DNA from: Zygnema cylindricum
Lineage: Eukaryota > Streptophyta > Zygnematophyceae > Zygnematales > Zygnemataceae
Assembly (NCBI GenBank): GCA_037447655.1
Contig: JBBHKE010000660.1
Span: 1 to 64,000, forward strand
Direction: 5' to 3'
Length of the DNA: 64,000 nt
This document shows positions 13,401 to 23,852 of this stretch, one piece after another (the stretch's first letter is position 1; each line of letters starts with the position of its first letter). Made by a program: the position numbers and the translations under genes. Below the pieces are notes generated by a model that searched no databases, was not told where the DNA came from, and saw only the letters and a program-made list of their open reading frames with translations.

Positions 13401-16400
13401 AGTGTGATGAGGAGGGTTTGAATCTCTTTTTCAGAGAATTACCTCCAGATGGCCCCAACCACAGACCGATATTTTCTTGTCAGGTGACTTTCATGACTCA
13501 GCGAGCCATTTTTTGATAGTCTATCTGAATTTTTGTCTTTCATTTAATAACCTAGTCTTTCCTACGAGTGTCTATAACTCCTGATTTGATGAGGGCAATG
13601 GACCAACTTCTTTTTGGGGTCGTTGGTTTTTAATTTTGTATGGTAATCTTTTCACAATATACCTTACCATTGGTATGGGAAGGTCAATTGGCATTAGCAA
13701 GGAAGGTTCTCGAGCCATTGGAACTTTTTGGAATGTTTTTTATTGTTCTGCGAGTATGGGATATCACAAAAGCTTAAGGAAGAATGCCTATATTTATGCA
13801 AATAATAAAGGCAGGGTGCCTATAATGTTTAAGTTTTGAGTACGTGTATAAGTACAGACTTTAGAAGTGGTACAAATAGCAAAAGCAGCCACGGTAAATA
13901 TTTTTTTGAGAAGCTAGTCTATTGTATAATTTTTGGGTACTTCAATGGTTTTTGTTTTCCAAATCTAAGCATAGATGTAGCCAAGGGAGAGAGGGTGACA
14001 TTGTCTTTTCTGCAGTGGTCGTTTTCTGCGAATTTTAATGACTTCTTTTGAATTTTGTTTTGTTTTTTGTTTTGTATTTCATTTGTGAAGTTGCTTTGTA
14101 GGTCATGTCTAACCGTGTGGTCTTTTTTCAGGTGGAGATAGATGGGAAGCCGATTGTTACTGGAACTGGGACAACAAAGAAAGGGGCAAAACAAGAGGTA
14201 AATCAAGTCCGTATTCTTTATTTCATTGACATTTTATCATTAAAATAGGTTTCGTCAAAAGTCATTGCTGAAGGAATCGTGATATTTGTGGAATTTGTGA
14301 AACTTGTATATTTTTTTTGATTTTTTATGCGATAAAGTCGTTGCCTCGTACAAACTATTTTATACTGCTTGTTTGGTCCATGACAATCAATCGCTCGAGG
14401 GTCCACCCATCAAAGGGATATTTTCTCGTCCAAAATATATTTAAATCTCACTCTAGACGGGATATTTTCTTGAATTGATACTTGTGTTTATACTCTCACC
14501 ATCAAAGGGATATTTTCTTGAGTTAGAAATAGTATTTAAAATAGTGTTGCTTTCTCCATACTACCACAGTTTCTTTTACTGCGATTGGCCTGATTTTTGA
14601 ATCTAGTGTTTAACATAAGGGTTGTTTAGTAAGTCCTCAGTTAGGAATTGGGAGAAACTTTTCACAACTCTTTTGGGAAAAGTATAAATGGGATTTTTGA
14701 AAAAAAATTAAAGGAATTGAAATTGGAATTTGAAAAAAAAATGGTATTTTCATGTGTGGTTTGAACAGAGTGCAGAACAAGCTGTTAAACTTCGGTTGCT
14801 TGGAGCCGAAAAGCAAAACTGGCCAAGGTGGGCAAAACATCTTCCAGACATCTAAATGTACTTCAGAAGTAAACTGTATATATTATTGAAAAGAGGGCAA
14901 GAGGGACGGTAATCTTATCACCTATTTCTCTATGAGAGTGGACCTTCATTAAGGAAAAAGTGGGGTTGTTTATTTATTTATTTGACTTATTTATTTTACG
15001 TTTTTGTACCTTACGTACCTTTTTTCTTTTTTTTTAGGGAAACATCTTTCCCCAAAAAGAACATATTTCCCAAGATTCTCCAATATGCTCGTAAACCTTG
15101 ACCTTCTGATTTTTTACTTTTTTGCGTCAGCAACGTAATCGCTCAAACCATTGACACTAGCCACACAATAGACAATTGGTACACCTAGAAAAGTAAGATA
15201 ATATCCACGATAAACGAGCGATGACAACCTTACACGTCGTATATGTTGTGTGCCTTCCGACAGGGTGGATGCAAATCCACTAAAGCCGCGAGAAATTTTT
15301 TGCTGGAGGATATTCTTTGACTCTTCCTTTGCCATCCATTGACCTTCGTGGAAGGGATTTGGGGAAGTTCATACAATAATATAGTACGTACGTACGTACA
15401 ACTGGGACATTTGCGTACGGGCTTTTTCAAATCTTAATTTTCGTTCGTACGTACAAATACTTCATTCAAATTTTGCGCTTAGAAGATTTTTGATGATTTT
15501 TAACGTCTGAACACAAGCCTACGTGGTACCAATAATAATTAAACATGGAAGTGAAAGGTTGTTTATTGCTACGCCCTTATGGAGGATTCTGCAAGATATC
15601 ACTGCCAGTATTGGGACCACCTAATAGACTCAAGGCCTGAGTTTGGGTCCTGATGGATTCGAGGCCTGCGTATAAAAAATGATCAGAAAGAGCACGTGTC
15701 CGTGTCCGTACATTTACTGAGATCGCCTGATGGATTCGAGGCTTGAGTATAGGTCTTAATGGATTCGAGGCATATGGATTTGAGGCCTGAGTATAGGTCC
15801 TATTGGATTCGAGGCATATGGATTTGAGGCCTGAGTATAGGTCCTATTGGATTCGAGACCTGAGTATAGGTCCATAGAAATGATTTAAAAGAGCACGTGT
15901 CCGTACATTTACTGGGACTGCCTAATGGATTTGAGACCTGAGTATAGGTCCACTAGAAATGATCAGAAAGAGCACGTGTGCGTACGTTTAGTGCGACCGC
16001 CTGATGGATTCGAGGCCTGAGTTTAGGTCCTAATGGATTCGGGGCATATGGACTCGAGGCCTGAGTATGGGTCTTATTGGATTCAAGGCCTGAGTGTAGG
16101 TACACAAAAATGATCAGAAATTCGAGTCAGGGCCTAGGTCCTAATGGATTTGAGGCCTGAGTATCAGAAATGATCAAAAAAAGCAATTGAGAACGTCATT
16201 AGGGATGTACCTTTTTTTTCCAATCAAATTCGGAATCTTACAAACTAGACATAGAATCAAGTTGTATTTTTAGTCAAAGTAGGTGTTGAATTGAACTAGA
16301 TATTAAATCAAACGATGTATCGAATCAAATTTTATTTTGAATCAAAGTAGATAATGAGTCATACTAGATATTAAATTAAAACTTGTTATTGAATCAAACT

Positions 16401-17310
16401 AGATGTTGAACCTAGTGTTCGTGCATCGCGGACTTCCTTCCGTAATTCGATTGGGGCGGCTAAAATGGTCTGTGATATTATCATGTTAAGCGTATCATAT
16501 CGCGATGTAGCCATATTATCATCACGATGCTTGTCGCGATGTTTTCGATTAACAATATTATGTCTTTTTTTGCTACGTGGACGCTTGGGAAAAGTGTAAT
16601 GAATACGTGTTAATGGTGGAATGTTAATTTATGGTACAATAATTTTAAGATCATTGTACCTTAACTTTTGACAAGCCGCGAGCAAAACCTTTTTGATGTT
16701 TTTCATACTTTCATTCAGTACGGAGTGATCACAGTGTCAGTGCAATGTGATGTGTACTGTCCTTTTCACCAAAAATTGGACCTTGTATCACAAAAATATT
16801 GCGATATGAGCTTCGATACACGATGCACTATATAGCTTATAATTGAAACAAACTACGAATTGTTACGGATATCGTACGCGATCTATTGTACCTGCAGATG
16901 ATATGATATGCAACACTACTTGAATCAAACTCGAATCAACCTATATTTTGAATCAAACTAGATTTTGAATCAAACTTGATATTGCATCAAAGTGGATATA
17001 GCATCAAACTAGACATTGCGTTAAACTGAATATGGAATCAAACTAGATGTTGAATTCAACAAGATTTTATTTTAAACTAGGTATTGAATCAACCCTTATG
17101 GAATCAAACTAGATATTAAATCGAACTAGATGGAATCTAGCTAGATATAAAATTAAATCATATTGAATCATCCAGGTGTGAGATGTCTTGCTTGTTTGCT
17201 TAACCTGTGCTTATTTGAACAGGTTACATGATTCACCCGTTATTCGACAGCCGCCAGTTAAAAGGCAACGAGTAGGAGAGCCCCTTAAGACTGAACGAGA
17301 TGATATCTGA
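2367..17310 (+). CDS. CPL1: RNA polymerase II C-terminal domain phosphatase-like protein (CPL1/CPL2 type), 17 exons
   Basis: Exons: 2367-2654, 3894-4373, 4716-4926, 5256-5413, 5691-5761, 6332-6443, 6803-6847, 7021-7093, 7508-9181, 9578-9777, 10405-10461, 11124-11220, 11844-13012, 13403-13483, 14132-14197, 14769-14827, 17223-17310. All are in phase and give about 1642 residues. The start ATG has good context (GCCATGG). The FCP1-type phosphatase domain covers about residues 148-375, with the catalytic motif [12 protein letters not shown] (D152, D154) and a second acidic pair in [10 protein letters not shown] conserved [10 protein letters not shown] stretch lies near residue 830. Two dsRNA-binding motifs follow (about 1088-1156, with [13 protein letters not shown], and about 1538-1615). 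The C-terminus carries a basic PVKRQR nuclear-signal-like stretch. Known family members dephosphorylate the Pol II CTD in the nucleus and affect stress transcription and small-RNA processing. Arabidopsis CPL1 is about 970 residues; the excess lies in exons 9 and 13, rich in Q, P, S and G. The exon 9 start is uncertain. Confidence 0.9.
6077..6297. mobile_element. MITE in the sixth CPL intron (variant interior)
   Basis: The left end reads TA followed by CTCGGTGAATCGCC. The right end has GTTAATAGCGATTCACGGTG followed by CTA. The interior is unlike the main subfamily and lacks the TGTGGATCTGACGG core. It lies wholly inside the intron between exons 5 and 6 and ends about 35 bp before the next exon. 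Confidence 0.6.
7396..7507 (+). repeat. (CAA/CAG)n microsatellite at the exon 9 boundary of the CPL gene
   Basis: CAA-rich trinucleotide DNA with a few CAG and CGA units. It is open in the gene's frame from ATG 7387, giving a polyglutamine run of about 30 residues. Exon 8 ends in phase 1 (GCAGCAG then gtgagc), and every AG inside the tract falls on a codon boundary, so none can restore the frame. The AG ending at 7507 does. The tract is therefore either intronic next to the splice site or part of an alternative start or splice form. Confidence 0.7.
10494..10703. mobile_element. MITE in the CPL intron between exons 11 and 12
   Basis: A main-subfamily copy. The left end is degenerate (CCGTCTATCGGTGTTAG after TA 10492-10493). 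The right end is intact (AATAGCGATGCACGGTG then TA 10704-10705). Internal arms CTTAATCAACTTTTTTTGTG and their inverse are present. It lies inside the intron that splits the first dsRNA-binding motif. Confidence 0.75.
13069..13195. mobile_element. Short palindromic element (second MITE family) in the CPL intron after exon 13
   Basis: Two imperfect inverted arms of about 42 bp. The left arm contains CATAGTTCAAATCTGTGGAA and GGAAATGCTA. The right arm contains TAGCATTTCC and CACATTTGAACTATG. No coding capacity. A related, more decayed palindrome lies at about 53890-54030. Confidence 0.6.
15600..16190. repeat. Degenerate tandem repeat, block 1, in the last CPL intron
   Basis: Repeated GGCCTGAGTATAGGTCC and TGGATTCGAGGC units interleaved with repeated ATGATCAGAAAGAGCACGTG and CGTACATTTACTG units. 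Spacing is irregular. The block lies inside the 2.4-kb intron between exons 16 and 17. It has no coding potential. Confidence 0.75.
16230..17170. repeat. Degenerate tandem repeat, block 2 (AATCAAACTAGATATTG-type), interrupted
   Basis: Short units of about 17 bp resembling GAATCAAACTAGATATT occur at 16230-16412 and again at 16918-17170. Between them lies an unrelated stretch of about 500 bp rich in CGATG and ATCATG words. The simplest reading is an insertion into an older tandem array. The array ends about 50 bp before the final coding exon. Confidence 0.65.
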
Positions 17311-18969
17311 CAAACCTTTAAGACTGCATAAAAACGACCTTTGACACAATTTTGTTTCAGGTAAATTTCAAATTTCAAGTATTATTTCTGCTTTTCTGCA
17401 GAGATTAGTTACTTTGTCACTTGCATCCTGGTCATTTCAAATAATGGTCCAAGATTTGCAATATGCCCATGTATTGGGCTTTAGTGGCAATTAGAAAAGA
17501 AAGAAGCGAGAGTGTTTCACAATCATACGTTCAAATCCAAACCAACCTAGTAAATTCTCACTTTTTGTTTTTTTTATTCCCAATTTGTGTATTTCTTTTC
17601 CGTTTATTTTGAAATTTTGCCACTTAGTAGGTCAGATAGTTTCAGGAAGTGAGAACAGGTAGGCATTATGAATTTGTTACTGGGCAGTTTCCTTCCATTT
17701 TCCCTTTGCCCAATTGAGAATTAAATGAGTTACCTTTTCTCTATTAAATGTACCGCTCTAGGAGGTGTACAATGGGGGATTAAAACATCATATTGTTGGA
17801 GCGTGAAAGTTCTGATCCGATCCATGATCCACCGGATCCACTGCCTCTCCCCAACCTGTCGCACGCCACGCCGGCCCCTCTTCCTCTCTCTCTGGTGTAC
17901 AAGAGAATCTTTGTCGTTGTATTCTTGCACAACTGCCGTATTCCTTGCCACAGTCCCCGGCTCAACTTTCGTTGTAGTGTATACAAATATATAGTACACA
18001 CATCAGATTTTTTTGTTACTTTTATTACTCAACCGAATACCATTAGCGTCCGTTCAGCATAACGTGTACAAAACTGGCAGTATTTCTGGTATCAATATAT
18101 GTTATTATTGTTATTATTATTATTCTTATTGTTTTAATACATATTATTATCTACAATTATTGGCCAGCTTTCCTTGACTGCTTGGAACCGTGATAGGAAG
18201 GCAATTCGCATCCTCAAGTAGAAAGTTTTGAGGCTGTTCTGGCCAGTATAAATTTTGAATTTTTATTTTTTCCTTCACATAAAACTTGCTCCAATTACAA
18301 CAATCGTTTTCAGTTTAAAACACAATTGGCGTGAAATGTTTGACTCATAATTTTGTTCTCTTTTTGATTGGCTTATGTTGATAACTTTTATTTTTTTTGC
18401 TTGGAACAAGTACTTTGTCATTCGTTAGTAGTTGGACAAGAAAACTGACTCCAACGAAATGGCAAAAAAAAAAAAAGTCTAAAATTTTGTATTTCTGTAT
18501 CGGCAATGACAACTTTTATGGGGACCAAAAGTTAAGCCTTGGTAAAGGAAGAGCTTATATAAGGAACTGCGACTGTAAACCATATGAATACATGGGAACA
18601 AGAGAAACGGAAGGCAAAAAAGGAAGAAAAACTGAACATGCAAACAACAACAAAAAACATTGCGAACAAAACTAAGTGGAAGAAAAAAGAAAAGAAAAGT
18701 GCAAAGATAGGAGCAAACCAACTAAGGAAGCAAACAAGAAAAACAAGCACAAAGTCAACAACAAGATAATGCACCTTAACAAAAAAATGCTTCCCTTTAT
18801 TGACTGTTGTGGCTCTTCTTCCTCTCTCCATCTCCTCCGTCCAAATCTTTTGAACAAAACTATGCATGTTTACAATGTCCTTGGCGAAACTGTTAGCGCC
18901 CAAATTTGTTTGTACGGGTTGTTTGTTATACAAAGAGTTGTAGGTGTTTCGAGAATCTTGGCAGTCCGT
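17311..18969. other. 3' flank of the CPL gene and AT-rich intergenic DNA
   Basis: Holds the presumed 3' UTR of the CPL gene, followed by AT-rich sequence with a TTATTATTG microsatellite at about 18100-18135 and A-rich low-complexity DNA (18460-18720). Open frames of 60-190 codons overlap on both strands and look compositional (Lys/Asn-rich or Phe-rich). No conserved motif was recognised. Confidence 0.6.
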
Positions 18970-19960
18970 TAAGTGCTTGATCTTCTCGAGGCGTCTCGCC
19001 CTATGGTTGTCACCAAACCTAATGAGGAGATCCGCCCTATTGCCGTGGAGATGTATTATACCAATTGGTGGCCTTTGCCATTTGTATCCGACTCCAACCA
19101 GCATTTCATGATTACATTTCTCCTCATCAGCATGGAGTGGCCACTCGGGGAGGTTTTAAGGCCGTGGATCATGAGTTTCGACCTTTGTTGGACGTCCATC
19201 TACATTTGTTAGTCTTTCAACTCGATGTTTCCAATCCCTCCAATACAGTGGATCGGAACGTCTTTTTTTCAGAGCTTATGGTTGCCGCTTCCTTGATTGT
19301 CCAACAATTCCCATTTGTGCGAGCCCTCTATTCTTTGACCAACAACCTCTCCTTCTCAATTGATGGGGATTTGGTTCCTCTTTCCTCTACGACCAACACT
19401 CGTCAAGGCGACCCTTTCAAGAGAACTTGGTCGCCTTGTGATATTCCTCATTCTTTTACTCCCCCGCCAGGTTTTTGAACTCCTTCATTCAATGGCATTC
19501 GTGTGTTAGGTTGCCCGCTTGGTTCAGATACTTTTCTGACCCAACTACTTGATTTTGCTCTTAGACAGATGTGTCCCACGTGGACGACCTTCCCAACGAG
19601 CGTGATTCCTAAGTGGCTTTGGTTTTTATAACAAGGTCCCCCAACGTCCCTCATACATTACTCGCACCTCCCCTCCCATTCGGACGCTTGTCTCGTCTCT
19701 TTCTTTCTATGATGGTTGCCTCATGGACGTTCCTTCACACTTTCTACGTTCGTGGGGCTTTTAATCGTTAGTCTAGGCCTACGACCCACATTGAGGCAGG
19801 ATTGGATGTTGGTGCCTTTTTGTGTGTACTTTCCTCTCTCGCTTTTTGGTTGGGGACACTTGTTCTTGCTAGCGTTGTCTTTTGTGTTTTGGGCGGTGAG
19901 ATCACCTTCTAATGGTTCCTTTTGGACGCGTCATCTTCTATTTCTCCTCCCAGTTTAGAG
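18970..19960 (+). pseudogene. Decayed LINE-type (non-LTR) reverse transcriptase remnant
   Basis: Conceptual translation, split over at least two frames, gives recognisable RT blocks in the right order: KPNEEIRPIAVEM (the IRPI block) near 19020, HGVATRGGFKAVDHEF near 19130, FQLDVSNPSNTVDR (the catalytic-strand block A) near 19217, and TRQGDPF near 19400. Frame changes and stops follow. After 19480 only weak similarity to the distal RT region remains (PTTHIEAGLDVGA near 19780). No endonuclease, poly-A tail or target-site duplication could be defined. It is an inactive fragment in the intergenic DNA between the CPL and NRT2 genes. Confidence 0.7.
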
Positions 19961-20100
19961 GATATGCTAGTCCTTTCCACCATCTCTATTCGTCGTGAAG
20001 CTTCACAGTTCCTTTTGGACGCGTCATTTTCTATTTCTCCTCCCAGTTTAAAGGATATGCTAGTCATTTCCCCCATCTCTATTCGTCGTGAAGTTTCACA
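19915..20100. repeat. Two-copy 93-bp tandem duplication
   Basis: The segment beginning GTTCCTTTTGGACGCGTCAT occurs twice (19915-20007 and 20008-20100) with few mismatches. The period of 93 is a multiple of three, so an open frame runs across both copies. It adjoins the LINE remnant. Confidence 0.85.
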
Positions 20101-22489
20101 TATTATTCCTTTATGTTAGACTGATATTGTACTACTCTATGGTGCATGTCTGGTGACATTGTCTCGGTGAATCCTACTCCGCCTATTCCTTGGTCAAGCG
20201 GCTTGACATGTGGGATTGGCCTCCTGTGACGCGGCTAAGACAAAGGAGCGTAATTATGCACACTGAGATTCTATGGAAGACTTTCTTCTGATGACGGTCA
20301 AAAAAATTGGTTGTTAGGGTGTCTTTGGACGGGTTTATCCGTACCTGGTCGGTGCCCATTTAAGCGACAGGGACATGGGAACCCTCCTACTTCGATCCTT
20401 ACTTCTTTTTATCGTCAATGTTTATCTGTGGCTTTATAGCGAGTGCAAGCTTCTATCCTCCATCGATGGGTTATTGCTATCACTGATTGTCAGTTCGTTC
20501 CAGAACTCCCTCAACATGCTCCCATTGCTTCGGGACTGGCGTGGTTGCTTTTTATAGATCTTTAGTTATGTTGAGGTTTGGTTGGGTAGTGTAAGTTTAG
20601 GCATACTTGTTGTGTCCTTACTTCTGTGGTTGTTGCCTTTTTTAATGCCTTTGTTTTACGTGCCGCTTTTATTCGTGTTTGTTTCTTTCACCTGGCTTTG
20701 ACGTTTTTGCCTACTCCCCTCTGCATGTTGTTTTTCAGTTTGGACATTGCCGCCCCTTTTGTTCCTATCTTTTATTGCCTTTGACTGTTCTTCCATTTGG
20801 GACTACGGGCAACAATTAGGTTTTCGATCATGGTCTTGATGTCTGGTGGGTTGATGATTTGGGAGACTATGTATTTGCATCCCGATAGCGGTGTGGACAT
20901 TGGTACAAGATGCCATTCACCTCCATTTATGCCATGATATAAACATTATCTTTTCCATTTGATGCAATGCGTGAAAGTGCTAGGACACCTTTGTCTAGAG
21001 ACTACAAGTTTGTTAGAGATCGAGATTGGCGAGAATATGCTAGAGGAGCATATACAATCCGACTTGGAACACTTCACCTCCTTTACATTAACAAGTATAT
21101 CTCGAGTTTGTTACTTAATGTGCCATCATTAATGAGTATTAATGGCACTATTTGTTTACGTGACACTCTAACAAGTCATGTTGCAAACCATCATTTGGTG
21201 TACTTAATATAAAATCCACCTTGATAAATGATACTTAACTTCCGTCAAATGCAATGGGAAGCATAGTATCGACTTATTGTCAAACTTGGTTAAAGGTCTT
21301 AACGACGACACAACCACAATATTACGTAAATTATTTTAATGTCTGAAGTAACAGTCATTAAAATGTAGGGCCACACCTACAAAAGTAGTTGAATTTGGAG
21401 GGATTGGTACTCAAATTGTATTGATGCATTGGACAACGGTCCTGACACACTACGTGACAATATATAACATTATTACGTGATTTACTCGTGATTGTCTCGG
21501 TCCACTTAGGTAGATTTTCTTAATTTTTGAATCACATATATGGACTAAGGTATTAGGCTACCAAGTTATAATATGACGAAATTTATTGGTTTACCAGCTT
21601 GAGACTGTTAGATGTCTGGAAGCCAGAGTATTATGGATTTGACAAGTCACACTATAAAGGGATGACCAAATCGTATCAGTGAATTGAAGAAAAACCCTAA
21701 AAAGCACTGAAAAACCCTAAAAAACCGGTCCTGATACAATATGCAAAATTGCAAGTGACTTACGAAGGATAAACAAGTAGAGGGGGAAAGAGGAAGAGAG
21801 GGATGGAGAGAGAGAGAGAATACAAAGTGGAAATAGAGGACAGAGAAAAGAGTTGAAAAGGGATGAAATAGGGAAAAAATTATATTAAATTAATAAATTT
21901 CATTTGTATTAAAACGGATATACATGATCTGAGTCGTACATATGTCTACCACAGGCCTCATAACATAACAGCCGGTTAGTTGTTTAGCGAAACATCATAA
22001 AACCTGCGTTTATTCCTAATTCTGAACCCTAGAATTCATCTATTTTACCAACCTGCGTTTATTCCTGATTCTTAAACGAAATTTAAACTCCTTTTCATAG
22101 ACTAATAAACTATTTACCCTTATTTTAAATTTCCTTGACATCTTGTTGTAGACCAATCATTGTACGTCTAGCCAGTCCATGTAATAACTAACTATATAAC
22201 TTATGACTGTAACTATATAACTGAAATAACAGTAATAACAGAAATAGTACTAATTAGAAATCCGAGACTTTCTTGCTGGCCTCCACGTCACCCTCTGCCA
22301 TAGCGAGGACTCCGGCGCGGCCTCTCTCTCCCTTCGAATTCTCCGCAAACTGCAAACGGAATACCACACAACATGGAAACAGTTAGGCAGCCGCACGGTT
22401 TAGTAAAGATAACGATACTTGCTACGCTACTTACGATATTTAGTTACAGTACTGAGAGTTTCTATAAGTTTCGATACTTCAGTTACAGT
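20101..22489. other. Intergenic DNA without recognised genes
   Basis: AT-rich sequence. Open frames are short (up to about 80 codons) and show no family motif. Part of 20101-20900 may be further decayed LINE DNA (C/T-rich, many frame breaks), but I could not place it. A short purine stretch (GGGGGAAAGAGGAAGAGAGG type) lies at about 21780-21820. Confidence 0.5.
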
Positions 22490-23195
22490 TTGATTTGATG
22501 TGAAGTCAGCATAAATCGCCGATTTCAGTGCGATCTGTGCGCATGAAATTACGTAAAAGTTACAAATTTCTCCGAGGAAAGTTACAAAATTCCGTTCGGT
22601 GAAGTGGGAGTGTGCGTAAAATCAAATCGTATGGCTAATTGCCGTGCGCATAAAATTTCGTTTAATTCATTTCCGTGGGATAAAACTTCGTGCACTTAAA
22701 ATTCGTGCGAAATTAAAGCGTTTTTTTCATGAAGTGAGTGGTTCCATGCGCTTAAACTCTCGTTCCGTACATGTGCAACATGCCACGTCATCGTCCCATC
22801 ATATTTGAGTTCAAGTGAAGTCAGCATAAATTGACGTTTTCAGTACAGTGAGTTCTGTGCGCATGAAACTTCAGAACCGTAAAAGTACGAAAATGAAGCT
22901 CCTCCGAGTTACAAAAATTTGTTCAGTGAAGTGAAAGTACGTGCGCAAAAAAAGTTGTACGGTTAAGTTCCGTGCGCAAAAGATTTCGTTCGGTTGAATT
23001 AAAGTGTCGTTCCATGAAGCAAGTCTCATGTGCCGTACATACGAAAACATGATCCGTACATCGTACCTTCACGGACGCCCCCGTCCATGAAGGTACGATG
23101 TAAATCAAATCAATAACAAATGTAAATCAAGTTGTACGGCTAATTTCCGTGCGCACAAAATTTCGTTTGATTCATTTCCGTGAATTCGTGCTAAA
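22490..23195. repeat. Imperfect tandem repeats that extend into the NRT2 3' coding end
   Basis: Three related blocks of about 130-180 bp (about 22620-22800, 22950-23075 and 23125-23290) share CCGTGCGCATAAAATTTCG, GAAATTAAAG, TTCCATGCGCTTAAACT and CGTTCCGTACATG words. The last block covers the NRT2 stop codon and roughly its last 30 codons (23196-23290). The flank therefore looks like diverged copies of the gene's own 3' end. Confidence 0.65.
23057..23102. repeat. 21-bp inverted repeat (hairpin) just downstream of NRT2
   Basis: Left arm 23057-23077 and right arm 23082-23102 are complementary at 20 of 21 positions around a CCCC loop. Each arm carries the word CGTACCTTCANGGACG. That word also occurs once inside the last NRT2 exon, where it encodes the ASMKVR stretch on the minus strand. 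Confidence 0.9.
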
Positions 23196-23767
23196 TTAAA
23201 GTGTCGTTCGATGATGCGAGTAGTTCCATGCGCTTAAACTGTCGTTCCGTACATGCGAGCCATGCTCCGTACGGCGTACCTTCATGGACGCCGCGTGCAT
23301 GTTGTCGTCGCGTTCCTTTTCGGTGTATTCGGCGGCGTAGTAGGCCTCCTCGGTGGCCGAGGGCGCCTTGGAGGGCGGGAAGTGGATGCTGCCCCACTGC
23401 GGGAAATAGACGAAGTTCACCAGAAGAGTGACGGCCATGATCAGGATGCCCATGTACTTGAACCCATCCTCCGTAGGAAACGACGCGTAGGTGAAGAAAG
23501 CCGCCTGGAAATACACAAGCAGAGAAGAGAAGAGAAGAGCACAGAAAGTCAGTGCTGGAGAAGGGAGAAGGGAGAGAGGGAAGCATTGACAGCAAACGGA
23601 GGAGAGAAGGAAGAGAAGGAAGACAGAAGGACAAAAATAGACCGTACAGAGCTCGAGTGATCGCATTGCGAAGGAGAGGAGATAAGAAGGAAAAAAGGAT
23701 ACCAAAATAAGTGAGAGACGGGGAAAGGAAGAGAAAGAGAACGAGGGAGAGAGAGGGAGAGGGAGAG

Positions 23768-23852
<85 letters not shown>

